DNA from: Boletus sp. NGJ
Taxonomy: Eukaryota > Basidiomycota > Agaricomycetes > Boletales > Boletaceae
Reading direction: 5' to 3'
Assembly: GCA_019096195.1 (NCBI GenBank)
Contig: JAGTXK010000197.1
Span: 83,039-147,038 of the forward strand
DNA length: 64,000 bases
Shown one piece after another: positions 1 through 12,900 of the stretch. Below the pieces are notes generated by a model, which did no database searches, had not been told where the DNA came from, and saw nothing but the letters and a program-made list of their open reading frames with translations. The stretch's first letter is position 1. Each line of letters starts with the position of its first letter. Position numbers and translations under genes: made by a program.

Positions 1-2898
1 AGGGGGTCTAGGACGCTTGGAGACAGTGCAGTTTCTGCAGAATGCATCGACTTCCTCCCAATGTCCGGTGTGCGGGCTCGGGACTCGGATTCCATCAGAT
101 CGAGGAAGATGTCCTCAATCGACGTTCCCAGTATGTCGACGGACGCGATATGATAGCTTTCGGCCTCGATTTGGACTAACTGAAGCACCTTCTCGACTAC
201 GACTGAGTCCTTGGACTTAAGGTGGTACGCAGCAAGAGTGGGGGATGGCTGTGACAGCGTACACTGTGGTGCAAACTCCCGAACCCGCTCCAGGACCTCT
301 AGCGATGAGCTTACAGGATCCTTTTCGCTCATGTCATTGGAGTCGAACGTAATCTGAATGCTATAACCTTGCCCGAGGTTTGTCTTGAGTGCAACGGGCG
401 ATCCCTCGGCTACCAGTTTTCCAGGTGCAGCCAAGATGGCGATGTGGTCAGCAAGTAGATCAGCTTCATCGAGGAAGTGTGTTGTGAACACAATGGCTCT
501 GTCGTGCTTTACTGACGTCAGGGTTCTCCAGAGCGCACGACGAGACAAAGGATCGACGCCAGACGTGCACTCGTCAACGAGAACAATCTTGGAACCACCG
601 ATGAGTCCGATAGCGAGCTGGAGCTTCCTCTTCTGTCCCCCAGAAAGGGTGTTCGCATTCGAGTGTATCTTCTTTCCGAGGTCACAGTCACGCAGTAGCT
701 GTTCGTAATCATGGTCTTCGCTCGAAGAATGCGAAGAGTGCTTGATAGCGCGCCAGACCCGGAGAGTTTGGTAACATGTGAGATCCGGGAATAGAACATT
801 CTTCTGCGGCACTATCCCGAGCGTACCGCGTGGGGGGCGTTTCACCCCACCCTCAAAAGTGATGGAACCCGAGCTACGCCCTATGAGGTTCGCAATGATA
901 GACAGTGAGGTCGACTTCCCAGCGCTAACGATCCGCCATTAGACTAACCGTCCAACTTATTGCCGGTACAGACTCACCCATTAGAACCCAGCAAGACAAA
1001 TATACCAGACTTGGGGATGTCCAACGAAAGATCAGAAACGGCAGTGACCGGTCCTTTCTCACGACTGAATATGGAGGGAGTGAAGGTCTTACGGAGGTTC
1101 TTAATAGAGATGGCTACACCGCTGGGGTGCGGAGGAACTTCCTCCCGCTTTCGCCTGCGGAGACATGAAAAAAATCCACCCGTCGGCTCCTTTGCATCGT
1201 AGAGACGCCTCTCAAGTAGCGCTCCCAGGTATGGCCACAGAAATACATCAATCTGTAAATACTCATGAGAAAATGATCTAGGAGGGATGAGACAATGCTT
1301 ACAATACAGGCTATCATGATTGGGAGAAGCGTGAGGTGGTCATCTGGATCTGGCTTGAGGAGGTTGGTTGACATGAGGTGATTCTCGTAACCACATATTG
1401 CACGGGTGGCGAAGATGTAGAATCCAGGAGGGAAGATAAGGGTGAATAACGTGGCTGCTCCGGTACTGGCATGAGAGAAGACCAGTGCAAGGATCGCCAA
1501 CAGGATTGCCAAGAATGTTGCTGCCACGGCGGCGAGTTGGGGACTTTTGCCGAAAGGGGCAGCCACAAAGAAAGACCAGCTGGCAAGTGAGAAACCAAGT
1601 AGAAGATGCACCGCAAGAATTAGACCAGCATTAGTCTCTGTAAAAATACGGAAATGCCATGTCACCGCCACGACAACCCAAGCTGGAAGGTACGCCATGG
1701 ATATGCTGATATGCCATGATCTGTGAAACAAATGAAGATGGGAGAACCCTTAATGGAGGGAAAGACGAACGTACATTATGCGAGCTGAGTCGAGGAGTCC
1801 CATTGCCTTCATGTGACTAGTCAACAGATTAGCTCGCTCTCCAGTGAAAGCTCCAGGGAGCTGATAAGCGATGCCGATGTAGCAAATAAAGCTAGCATAC
1901 ATGTAAGTGCTGGCGAATGCGCATATGGTAAATGCGTACAGAGCAATGACGAGCAAATTCCGAATGCCCCTGATGTAACCTGAAAAAGGGATGAACAAAG
2001 AACACAATAGGCAGTGCAAACACCGACTCAATCTCATATTCGTGCTTTGTTGCTGATTGGTCTCTTGCGTGTATGGCCATTCCAAAGGGGTTGGGATCGA
2101 CTGCCCTGCTCTGAGAGCGATGAGCGCCTAAGATGATGGGGCTCAACATCAAGAGGTATATCGTGTACACCAAACACTACCTCATCTATTGCTAACTGGA
2201 GTGGCAGTATGCGAGTTTCAAAATCACTCGTGTGACTGTAGACGTTGATGTATACGAGACCCGCATCAGCGCTTATCGTATAGTTGATAGCAGTGGTATC
2301 TGTGGGAGTGAGAGGGAGGTAGTTGAATGCAATGCCGGCGTAACACTGCGAGATGAGGTTAAAGTTTTGTGGACAGTTGGAGGGGATGTCTGCAGGGCTG
2401 GCAACCTGTCTGACGGCGCTCATTTGGTGTTCATTAAACCCGCTGGTAATGTGCGCCATGATAGCGCTCGCTGAAGGATTCGCAGTGCCGTTCGTGTTCG
2501 TGCCGTCGGCCCATATTAAAGCCAGAGAGCCGTCAAATTGCGTGGCGAAGTTGTAAATAGGGGCGGGAGTACCCATGCCATACTGTAGTGACATTAGAAA
2601 AAGACATGTTCGAGGGCACGAAACGCACGTTGTTGGGCTTTTCGAGGAAGGTCTGGGCGACCGAAAGAAAGACTGCGAAGGATTTCAACAGGGTCTCGGG
2701 CAAAAAGGAAGGCGGACATACCTCCATAAGCGATTGGGAGCAGGAGGCAGCGGACCAAGTTGAACTGTATGACCAGTCAGACACATCATCGTCGATGGGA
2801 GACCGCCTGTGTAGACTCACGAGTTTGTGCTTGGATAGAATGATCCAGTTCTTCCAGACAAGCGCTGCAAACTGCCTGAGAAACAAACCTGGACCCAT
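1..2898 (-). CDS. ABCA-type ABC transporter, 5' part (partial, runs off left edge)
   Basis: Membrane lipid or drug transporter of the ABC subfamily A; the N-terminal half is visible. The first ATG (2898) opens MGPGLFLRQFAALVWKNW, the usual ABCA start before TM1. A large extracytoplasmic loop follows (about 2040-2590), then several hydrophobic helices (about 1250-2000), then nucleotide-binding domain 1. Walker A (LGSNGAGKST) is split by a 53-bp intron at 925-977. The signature NTLSGGQKRKLQLAIG is near 615-660, Walker B IVLVDECTSGVDP near 560-600, and the H-loop TTHFLDEAD near 460-490. Reading continues past base 1, so the second transmembrane and NBD half is not seen. Several short introns are evident, for example after KHKL, after LPIAYG and before YGMGTPAP. 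Family call is firm; substrate is unknown. Confidence 0.9.
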
Positions 2899-3537
2899 GA
2901 TGTTGCCAGTGGTCACGTCTTGTCCTCGAGGATGGAGTTAAGGACAGAACTTCATTATAGGGCCACAGCAAGGTCCCCCTAAAAACGATTAGCGACGGCA
3001 TGTTGAGTGCTGTGGGAGATAGATCTTTAATTGCCGGTCTGCGTACTCTGCGGCGGACTGTGAAGAGTCTAAAGTTGCTATTGGTGGGGCATTCATATTT
3101 TTATCAGCGCTTTACATAACGCTGGCATGCCGACGTACGCACTGCGCCGGCTGTCAGATTCAGAGGCCTCAGAGCCTTTCAGGTTGGTTTCTGCCAGTTT
3201 ATTACAACTGCCCTTGAGCGTTTTGAACCCGTGTGCCAGTGGGAGTAAAAGTGCACCGTGAGAGGTCGACACCGGCACCCCCGACTGCGGGCACCCACCG
3301 ATCTAGTTACGTTTTCCCCTCAGCGGGCTAAGGCTCATGCTTGGCTGTGCAAAGCAATGGCCCAGCCTCGGGAATGCACAGGCTCTGTGGGACCTCCTGG
3401 TTCCTGGTCACAGCCCAAAAATTAAATCATTGCACTCTCAGGTCTAGCTATACTTGCCATCCGACGGACCGACTTCGGAACGGAATACGACGTCTGATCG
3501 GGACACCGTCTTCTTCCTACCGTATTTGGCTCGCACT
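2899..3537. other. Intergenic, no gene seen
   Basis: Divergent spacer between the ABCA-type gene (-) and thioredoxin gene 1 (+), so both promoters should lie here. No convincing ORF, RNA gene or repeat was found. Confidence 0.5.
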
Positions 3538-4022
3538 ATGACGGTCACTCCTATCACATCCATTCCGGATTTTTTTTGTATCGTACGTATAAGAGCACAG
3601 GTTATAGCACCGCTCATATCGCTTCTAGATAAACAGCAACCAGGTCATTTTTATTGACTTTTGGGCAGAGTGGTGTGGATCATGCAGGGCAATCAAGCCC
3701 GTGTACGAGGGTCTATCCGACGATCGTGGTGCCGTCGCAACGTTTTACAGCGTGGATATAGACAAGCGTGATGACATTAGCCATGAGGTCCGCGTTACCA
3801 ACGTACGTTCAGATCCCCGTTACATCGCATCACACTGACAATGCCCTTGCAAAGATACCCACCATTATCGCTTTCAAGGATGGGAATCCACTTGGAACAA
3901 TAGTGGGTGCAGAACGGGACCCACTTGCTGTGCGTCTTCCCCTCGTGGACATGGAATTAGCGGATCTCTGATTTACCGTTCTATTTTAGGTGTTTGTCGC
4001 AAAACACGCTCCTATGGATTGA
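3538..4022 (+). CDS. Thioredoxin 1 (WCGSC active site)
   Basis: Small cytosolic-type thioredoxin of 108 residues. Exons are 3538-3582, 3629-3802, 3855-3929 and 3990-4022, with introns of 46, 52 and 60 bp, all GT-AG. Exon 2 carries the active site WCGSC, in which the usual Pro is replaced by Ser. Exon 3 carries the cis-proline loop IPTIIAFKDG. Both active-site cysteines are present, so disulfide reductase activity is plausible, with altered redox potential from the Pro-to-Ser change (inference). Exon 1 is 45 nt and exon 3 is 75 nt, exactly as in the four other thioredoxin genes of this window. It is convergent with the PNPOx-fold gene, leaving a 95-bp gap. Confidence 0.88.
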
Positions 4023-4117
4023 ATCTCGCCTCGTTACACCCAACCACGACGATACAATTACAGTGCTGTTGGTATTATCAAAAATACAAATGAAAGTTTG
4101 ACGGCCGACCACCTCAT

Positions 4118-4884
4118 CTACGGCACAACCAAAGTCTCCTCAAACTCGACGGAGCTCTCGTCTCTCTTGAAGAAAGTCCTCCTGTTAGGTGAAACCCCGA
4201 GCTCCAGATAGTCCACCTCAAACGGCTCAATGAGCAACAACGCAAAATTCGACAGCGCTCTCATCAAATTCTTCTCGTCCTCTTCGTTCTCCGCCTCGCC
4301 CAACTTGGGCAGCTTCACCGGCCACTTCTTCATCTCCTCCTCCCCACCTTTGAGCGGCGTACCTGGGACGGGTCTACACCACGTCGCCTTCATATGACCA
4401 CTCATCCGATCAAACATCTCCACCCGCTTCGCCTCCCAATCAAACCCCTCCTTCTCCAACTCCTCATACACAATCCCATCCCGCTCCGGATATGCTCTCC
4501 GATAATTCGGATCAGGTACGATCGACGCCCGTCCCGAGATTCGAAACTGCTCTACGGTGCTTGGCACCCAATACACGACCTCGACGAACCGTTCGCAGCT
4601 TAATTCTGTCACTTTGGGCATTCGGACGTCGGTCGTGGAGAGGATGAGTGGGAGGGTGGGGAGGGTGGATGCAGTGATGAAGGTGCGCTGGAGGAGTGAT
4701 CGCACGCGCGGCGTGCCTGACGACGGATCAACCGTGGCGAGTTGCATGACTGTCATGTTATGCATGAAGGCAGTGAGGGGGGACAAACGTCGTCAGGCCG
4801 CTCAAGCTACTGACCTGCACTGTCTTCCTTCTGTTCTTTCTTCAGAGCATTAGCGAGAGCTTCATACCATCCTTTGCGTGCCAT
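4118..4884 (-). CDS. Pyridoxamine 5'-phosphate oxidase-fold FMN-binding protein
   Basis: Split-barrel flavin-binding family (Alr4036/PNPOx-like). Exon 1 is 4815-4884 and begins MARKGWYEALANALKKE. A 65-bp intron (4750-4814) follows, then one long exon to the stop at 4118, for about 233 residues. The splice restores the family core VMQLATVDPSSGTPRVRS, which supports this start. A second block has FVEVVYWVPSTVEQFRISG, typical of the FMN-contacting strand. An acidic EENEEDEKN-type loop and RRTFF near the end match fungal relatives. Likely cytosolic. Whether it oxidises pyridoxamine phosphate or only binds FMN cannot be told from sequence. Confidence 0.85.
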
Positions 4885-5096
4885 GGCTTTTTGCTATTGG
4901 TTGGAATGGCGAAATGTCGTCGGACGTGTAATGCAGCACGGGCAAAGATTGTGGTTTGAGAAAGAGTTTGCACTGGATTATCTTATAGGATAGGGGATTA
5001 CCGATTCCGGCCCAAACGACCAGACCCAGACATTGGCATTAGCTAACTTACCACCCATAATTTAGACTAGGGACTGACAACCTCCTGTGTAATGCT

Positions 5097-8000
5097 TCAA
5101 CTCAACCCCTCCAAGTTCTCCCTAATCATCCGCACCCGCTGCTCCACCGCATCCAACACCTTGCCTATATTCGCCACCTCCGCCTGCACGTCCCCCACCG
5201 GCGCCGACGCCATCGGCACCGAAAACCCCCCACCTGCCCTCGCCCGTTCCACCGCCAACTCCTCCCATATACCCGCAATCACACCCTGCAACCACCGCTC
5301 CTTCTCCTCCGCCCGCTTCATCTCCTTCCGCCTTCCTACCTCCTCTCGATTCCCAACCAACGCCAACGTCCACACGTTACTAAACACCAGCAACACGATC
5401 ACGAACCACAGAATCGTCGTCGAGGAGGATTGTTCCCAAGCTTCTTTGACGAGCTCGAGAGCCCCCTTGGTGGATCGTGCGGCGACGTTGTAGGCACCGT
5501 CGAACGTGTCGTAGGCCCATTGCATGCCACGCCGGTTCCGATCGCGTTCTCGCGCTTTACGGGCTTCTTGGGCTGATATCGACAAGGCGGTACCTCCGAT
5601 GACTTCGGCGAGCGGCGTGATGGGTTCGACGGGGGCAACCACAGTGGGATCAAGCCCCTCCGGAATGAACTCTGCCTGATGCTCTTGAATATACATCCGC
5701 ATTGCCTTGTCCAAATCGGAATGATAGACCTTCTGCCCCTCAATCGCGGATTTTTCAATGAGACCTGGAAAGTCGGGAGTTGTTCAGTATCAGGATAGAT
5801 GAACGAAGACCGATAAATTACCCTTGATGAAACTTCTCCCGGTCCACTCCACTTGCGTCGAGACGATGACGCGAGTCGTGATGGAGCTCGCCCACATGAG
5901 ACATGTTCGGGTCTTGACCACGAAAACGCCGCCGCTCGGTACGTCCGGCGTTTTGGTACTCGTGAGCATCACCACATGGTCCTCAAAGTCGCAATGCACA
6001 GCTTCATCATGAATCTCACATTTAGTCTGTCTAGGGCCGACGCTATTGTTGAGTGGCTTAATGTACGACATGTTGCGTTGGAGAAGCTTGGAAGCTTGGC
6101 CGATGGGCGCCCAGTCCGATATTTGGACATCTGAATAACAACATTAGCATAAGGAATAGAGATTACTGCCGAGATACGTACCGTTCAGCTTTTGATCCAC
6201 CTTCATAAAATCTTTGATGAAGCCGCTCGCGAACATGAGGTTATATATTTTGTCAGGGGTGCCTGGCAGAACAGTCTCGAGTGCCAATTCGTTGAGGTGA
6301 CCGCCATTTTTTGAGCATGTACAATGAGTTACTTTGTTGGCTCCTGGGACAACACCCTCTTTCCCGCATCCTTCCGAAATAGAGATACTCGTAGCTATAG
6401 AAGTCAGGTCCCGAAGAGATGCGTTACGACTGTCTATCAGCTCGAGGGTATCCTCTGGAGGTGCATCGGGTCGTGCAAGTCGCCAGATGTTGAGGATGAC
6501 ATCATAGGTTGTATCCCGGGAAAGGAAGGATGCAAACGTGTATTTGGCTTGACGGGTCGTGATCTGTATAGCATTCGGAATGACGAACGCTGTCATCTTC
6601 TTCTCCAGCCCAGTGATCTCATATATAGGAATAGACAACTATCACAATGGGATCCATCAGAATGTGAGGCGCATCAACTGAGCGTACACGTACGTCGGTG
6701 ATCCAACCAAAGATGTTGGCGTGGAAGCATATATGATTTTCAGAAATGTATAACCGGCCTTGGATTAAAATCTCTCGTTGTAGCGCACAGCCGTAATCTG
6801 ATCATGGGTTCTAAGCGGAGCGCCTCGCAGAGATATGGATATGCTTCACCTTCAATAAGATAGTCTCCCTCGGGAATATTAGGGAAGAGTTCATGAAAGT
6901 CTGCGTTTCGCTTGCTACTGGCGACAGCGAACCCGGTGACCGGGATATCTTGTTCGTTCAAGTCTAGCTCATCACTCGACGAACCTGATTCGTCCCCACT
7001 AGAAGTAAAGGTATCTCCATCCGAGAAATCACTCCTACTTAGTGATATGTTTGGAGAGCGCGTCAGGGCAGGAGAGCGCTTCGATGCTGCTGGGTGTGGG
7101 TGTGTTTGAATGGAATGCGACGAGCCCCCCCTTGATTTGGTGCCATTCACAGAGAGCGTTGACCTTGACCCGGAGACAGGGGTAGGGAGAGGTGGTACAG
7201 GTGGTACTAGAGGCGCGTTGGACATGGGTGTTCCGGATGCTGTGTAACGACGACCAGACTGTCTGCGCCGGGGGCTCTTCTGTTTTTTTGAACTCGTCGC
7301 AGAGCGTACAGATTTAGCGTCACCGTCGCTCACCGCTCCGAGAAGCTCTTGTGATTGGGCTTTCCGGGAGGCAAATGATGCGGGAGAATCGACGACTGTA
7401 TTTGGTACTGGGACGAGAGGGTCCTCGTGGCGACCAGCTTGATGTTGAACGTCAATGACGCTGTGTCTGTCTGTCGTACTTTGGTCAGTGTTTAGGGGAG
7501 GCGGAGGCTGTGTTGTGCCGCGCATCGAACGATTGGAAGGTTTTTTTCTGACGTGCGCTTGTTGTGAATGGGAGCGCGCAGTTTGCTTGTCGAAAAAGCC
7601 TTTAAGGTTGCCTGTAGAGGAAGCAGGAGAGAGTTGACGAGGAGAACCGCTAGAGGAACCGGCAGAGTGTGATGAAACCCAGTCGGGGGCTTGGTTGGGA
7701 CGACCAGGTGTGGGTGTAAGCTCCGTCTCGTCAGATGTTATGTCACTCGTCGGACGCGCAGCAAGCGAGACCTCGTGCCTATCTGGAATATGCCGTTCGC
7801 GTTCCTGCGAGCGAACACGTCGGTGCTGTAACGACGCTTGGTGGACTTGTTCGATGGAAGGTTTGTAGCCACTGGCGTACACGGAGAGGTCTGACTCGGT
7901 TGTGCGAGGTGAAGGGGGGGTGACGCCGATTTTTACGCTGCCAGAGGAGTTTGATGAGGCAGCATCTTCATAAGGGGAGAGACGAGGAGAGGGTGGATGT

Positions 8001-8146
8001 GACATCGTTTGAAAGTGAGGGTGAGCAGGCATCGATGTGGGTGGCGATGCTACGCCTTGTTCGTCACTCGAAAACCGCCCATTGATACTCGGAGTCTGTG
8101 ATGGTGGTGTGTTTTTGACAAACTTTGAAAAGAAATTGGGCGGCAT
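5097..8146 (-). CDS. Lam/Ysp2-like sterol-transfer protein (GRAM + VASt + TM)
   Basis: ER-anchored protein of the lipid-transfer-at-membrane-contact family; relatives move sterol between plasma membrane and ER. Five exons: 8146-6850, 6797-6694, 6638-6182, 6130-5822 and 5764-5097, about 944 residues. The first ~400 residues are Ser/Pro-rich and disordered. The GRAM domain starts near residue 407 (FPNIPEGDYLIEDYGC, then ILIQGRLYISENHICFHAN). The VASt domain spans about 570-740 (ALETVLPGTPDKIYNLMF; TRVIVSTQVEWTGRSFIKG). A single TM helix (TTILWFVIVLLVFSNVW) is near 840, followed by a coiled coil. Introns are 51-57 bp and all keep frame. Domain order and TM position are the standard family layout. 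Confidence 0.92.
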
Positions 8147-8872
8147 GGGCTATTATAGATTAATGGCAGTCAGTGAGTTGCTGGCTGAACCCTGGTCGTC
8201 GCACTGACCTCTGTTCAAGCCACCGATCTGAGTGTAACCCTCGTCGTCAACGTCGTTGGATGTGTCTGGATTATTCGGCGTGAGGGGCAACGAGCATCAG
8301 ACAGCTAAGACGATGGTCACGGTCGTATGAGCTTGTCATCCACCGAAAACGGTGGTGCTTCCGTTGGCAAGCAAAACTCCGCCCTGTTACCCTGTGTATG
8401 ATGACAGAACCAACGTATCTTTGCCTCTCCCTCTGGCAGGTTGGGTTATAAAGCTCGCTCCCTTGGTTGGAACGAACGAAGAAAATTGTTGACTTTGTCA
8501 GTAACTTCCCTGGAGAATGAGCGCTAGCCTGATCAGATCGAACAGTTGCCGGACCGACGCTGGGCGTTGCGCAGCACACCCACCAACAGCATCAACGAAT
8601 CGCGATGATCACAATTTCTGTGTACCATTTCGTCAAGAATGCTTCCAAGACTCTCTGGTAGACGAAAGCAGGCGATGTCCTCTTCTACTTGAACAGTGAT
8701 TATATTGATATTGTTCCCAAGGGAGTACAGCATAAACTCTCCGAGTTAACTCCACACCCCAACGTCTTTGCTTCTTCCCCATATTAATGACATTGAACTC
8801 GTCGCGGCAGGACCGACTTTACTCCTTTCGCTTCGTCGTCAAATTTCATACTCTCGAGTGTGCTCTTTCTCC
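8147..8872. other. Intergenic divergent promoter region
   Basis: Spacer between the Lam-like gene (-) and the thioredoxin-like gene at 8873 (+). It should hold both promoters. No coding potential, RNA gene or clear motif was recognised. Confidence 0.5.
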
Positions 8873-9400
8873 ATGGCTCAAAATACTATCAACAACTTCG
8901 AGGAGTTCAATAACATAGTGAGTCTCTACAGAAGAGCCCGTCTCGCAGAAACTTTGAAGCCAAACATCACTGACAAACTGTCCCGTACTGCAGATCAACA
9001 ATGGGCGGGTCGTCGTCATCGACTTTCACGCAAGTTGGAGTGACTGCTCCCAGCTCTCGGGCCAACAGCTATCGAACTCTTCGGAAACGTTCAAGCGTCT
9101 TGGGGTGGATTTCTACAGCGTCAATATCGACGAAGCAGACGACGTCGTCCTTGAGGCTGATGTACGAGTGGTATGTAAACGCAAGCTTCCATGACAGCTG
9201 ATGGCTTGAAAATTCTGCTGTGGGGTACAGGTGCCTACCTTTATGGTTTTCAAAGACGGAAACAAGGTTGGATATGGAGAGGGCGTGGGTGCGGGGAATC
9301 TCCATGTCAGTGGATCTTTGCAACTCCATGCGTGCTGTGACCCTGGACGCGATTACAGAAACTCATGGGATCACATATGGCCGGGCAGCCTTTCAAGTAA
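8873..9400 (+). CDS. Thioredoxin-like protein with disrupted active site (WSDC)
   Basis: Thioredoxin-fold paralogue of about 112 residues. Exons are 8873-8917, 8994-9170, 9231-9305 and 9359-9400; introns are 76, 60 and 53 bp. The strand before the active site (VVVIDFHASW) and the cis-Pro loop (VPTFMVFKDGNKVG) are well kept. The active site reads WSDC, so the nucleophilic first cysteine is serine while the second remains. Classical disulfide reduction should therefore be lost, leaving a monothiol-like, chaperone or binding role (inference). Exon lengths of 45/177/75 nt match its paralogues. If the third intron is not spliced, the ORF would run to 9425 with an unrelated tail; the shared intron position favours the spliced form. 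Confidence 0.8.
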
Positions 9401-9935
9401 AGAAGTGAAATCAGTACTAGTATAGCGTGTCTGGATAGAGCACGTGATGAAAAATCAACCCCTGTCTTTCACCAGATCGATGCATGGATGAGGCATGGCT
9501 GTCAAAGAAATAATTTTTTTTATGTATCTCCATTACATGTTCTTCTTTGTAGCGGCTCGGGTACCATCGACGATATCGGTCCCACGGGTCATGAGAAAGA
9601 CCGGAGATACTCTTGATAGAGTACCTCAGGACACGGCTGGCTTCACGGGGCAACGTGGAGGACATCATGCCACTATCCTGAGCGTATGCGATCCACGCTG
9701 TTCATGACGAGCGCGAGGCGTTGCGACCCGAGGGATCAGCAAGGAACAATTATTTGATCGAATATTGATGGGGAGAAACGTCCTAATATAGTACTTGATA
9801 ATCCAAATAGGGTGTTATCCTAGTTAAAATGGGAAATTGTGTTTGTACACGAGGACATAGTTTAAACGGCTCGGCGTGCCATTCGCAGCGAGTTCACTCA
9901 CTCACTCACTTGCTCGTTCTTTCCTGCCAGGATTC
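9401..9935. other. Intergenic, no gene seen
   Basis: Region between the thioredoxin-like gene and the Ser-rich gene. A short CTCA tandem run lies at about 9895-9910, just before a possible 5'-UTR acceptor (tttcctgccag). Nothing else was recognised. Confidence 0.45.
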
Positions 9936-12900
9936 ATGCCTCTCCTTGGTGGGCTTTTTCACAAACGAAACGCCCCCTCAAGACAGGTTTTCGCCAGTGG
10001 CCCATCCACCGCAACCGAGTCCGTAGCGTCCTCGACCAGCAATAAAGATTCGACCGACGGTGACCATGTCCTCCCAGACAAGTCCCTCCCACCACCCTCA
10101 CCCATATACAACTTGTCCGCCGCAGCCTCGTCCAGCAAGCTTAAGCTCCCCTTCCGCCGCAAGGCAGCAGCTCCTCCCAAGGCAGATCCCAAAGCCACCC
10201 CCCACTCGGTCGTCTCTCTCAACGATGCACCATCTCCGTACATATCAAGTGTGACTTCCGATTCTGGTCATGGCCTCCCACCACCACCTCGCAAGTCGTC
10301 CTTCTTTGGCGTTCACCATGAATCACTCCAATCCATTCATTCTCTTCCTAACGACTCATCCAGTCGTGTCCATCATGATACCCCCAGTAGACCATCTTCC
10401 GACGTCCATAGCGAATCTCGTTCGCCCCCCGCTAGTCAAGTACACAAAAAATCTCCAGGCTTACTTTCTTGGGCCAGAGAGCGCACAAAATCCAAGCCGC
10501 TACCACCCTCTTCGGCCATGTCATCTGTACCTTCGACCAGTTCTTCCGTCAACGACTCATCGTCCTTCAATCTCAAGTCCTTTCGTCACGTTCGTGCAGA
10601 CTCTCCAGCTACTTCTCCAGAAAAATCCACACAATCTTTGTCAAATTCACTCCTCGCTCCGCCCCGCCCACGGCCGAGAGGCGATAGCGTCGCGTCTGAC
10701 TCTTCCCAAAGGATATCTGTTGCAGCATTCAGGGAAGCCCAGGCTCGCAGCCGTACCAATTCTCCCGTTCCTTCATTCCGCCCCCCCATCCACTGCGGAT
10801 ACCCTCCGCGTAGATGGCAACGGTAGGAAACGTGCCTCCACAGTTTCTGTCGTCTTGGGCACTGATTCCCCACAACCGAACAAGAACGTTGCCGCTGTAC
10901 CGAGGCTCAACCTTCGGCCCGGATCTTCCGCTCTAGACGCACCTTCGGATGATTCCGAATCAGAAGAAGATGAAGAGGTTGATAGCGATGGCGAACCCGT
11001 CCCGAAACCCGGTCGGAAACGGACAATAACACGCCGCGCCGACGAGACTCGCGCACGTTCCAATGCAGGGCACCGTTCTGTACCTAGCTCTAATAGTCAA
11101 ATCTCACACACTCGACAAGATCCTCCCAAGTCGGATCAGGCGCCGTTTACTCGGCCACGCGCTTCTGTTTCAACAAGTGCGTTGACGCCCAGCGGAGCGG
11201 CACGCAGAGCCTCAATCTTGGCAGCAACCAACTCATATTCTAATTCATATGGTAAGGCGCAAGGTTTATAATGATTATTGTGCACTTAAATCTTGTTTCC
11301 ACCAATTTAGCACAATCTAAGCACTCGTCGCGCAAACAAAAAGACGACACTGACGAGTCAACCGACTCTTCCGATATGGATTCCGAAGATATGCCTTTGT
11401 CTGATTTGGTCGCCCCACGGCGTCCTGGGAGCACAGCCTCTACTCAGTCCGGTAGCCGACCTCGGGCGCCGCCAAAGCCGCTCATCGACATCAAATCTCT
11501 GGCTGGCGGGCCACCACTGCTGACGCCTATCTTGCGGCATGAAGACTCGATCAAGAACCTTAATACGACGCGCAAAGAACAGGACGTTGAGAAGGACCAA
11601 CCGTTTTCTATCCCCGCAGTCCTCGCACTTTCTTCCCCGACTTCGCCCCCCATATCCCCATCTGCGAGTAAGCAGAATACCACGGCAGTCGACAAGGCCG
11701 CAGCTTCAGCGCATCATGATCGCAGATCTAGCAGCGACGTGCCCGCTAAAGAACCTGACCACGATGAGGATCTCATGAATGCTATTCGGTTAGTAGGCGC
11801 TCTGGATAAGGAACCCGATCAACCACCCGGGGCTTCCAATTCCTCTGTCAAGTCACCCTCTGACCGCATTGTACCTACCCCCATCCGGGAACGTGAACCT
11901 CCCACATCGTTTACCGTCCTCTCCAGACCTCCTCAAAGGCATAGTACCGTCGAGACATTGGCGTCGCTTTCACCGGCCTCGCAAACCCTCTTCAACGTTG
12001 CACCCCGCGCGCTTCCTTCACAGCCTGAAACAAGCGCTCGACAACGACCGCCAACGACGATTAATCCCACTGCTCAGAATGACAGGTCAGACGCAGTGTC
12101 TGTTTGTTCCGCTGCCAGGTCATCGACGTCGCGGAGTTCCTCTCGTTTTCCACCTGTGCCCCTTATCCATACGATACCTGACTCCCCTTCGGTCAAGGAA
12201 GATTACAAGCCCAGTCGCCCTCGCGCCACCTCACGTGCCTCCGTGGTCGAGGGTCGTTCGCACTCTCGGTCCGCTAAGCTTGCACCTGCCATGTCCTCGA
12301 CGACAAATAAAATGGTATCGCACAGATTCCAGCCATCATTGATGCCTCAACGTCCCTTTGCAAGCAACGGTTCCATCCTAGGAGAAAGCCCTGCGGGGAG
12401 CTCTACCGGTGACTCGAGCAGCGGACGTGCGCCGTTCACGCCACGGGATGGTAGTGATATTGGTGTGCGGTCAAAGGACGATGCCGGTGATGACGTGGGT
12501 TCTACGCTAAAAGCTCGGGGACATGCGAAGAAGTCGAGCGTGACGTTTGAAGATCCGCAGCCCATCCATGGTCGGGAGCGGGCAAAGACGGACCTCACCG
12601 ATGAGCAGAGAACGCGAGAACGGAGACGCAGTGAGGCCAAGGCTGCAATCGAGGTTAGCTTGTCGTCGTCGTCTGATCTCATCATTCTGATCAGCTGAAT
12701 CTTTTAGCTTGGCAAGATCGTTAATGGCCGTGGGCCGCTGGTGCACGATGACCCCGACGAAGACGCGGAGCTGCGTGGTCATAATCCAACGATCAATGTG
12801 ACGATGGAGAATGGTGCCAATGGTACGATCCAACCTGGATGGGCACCTTGGCAGCACCCCATGGCCAGTAGCGTGCCACCAATGGTTCCACCTCAATTCG

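Noticed and set aside
4557-4853. Plus-strand open frames over the PNPOx-fold gene
   Set aside because: They are antisense shadows; the minus frame carries recognisable conserved motifs and clean splicing.
5122-5373. Gly/Val-rich minus-strand frame inside the Lam-like gene
   Set aside because: It is an alternate frame of the coiled-coil exon; low-complexity composition comes from GC-rich codons.
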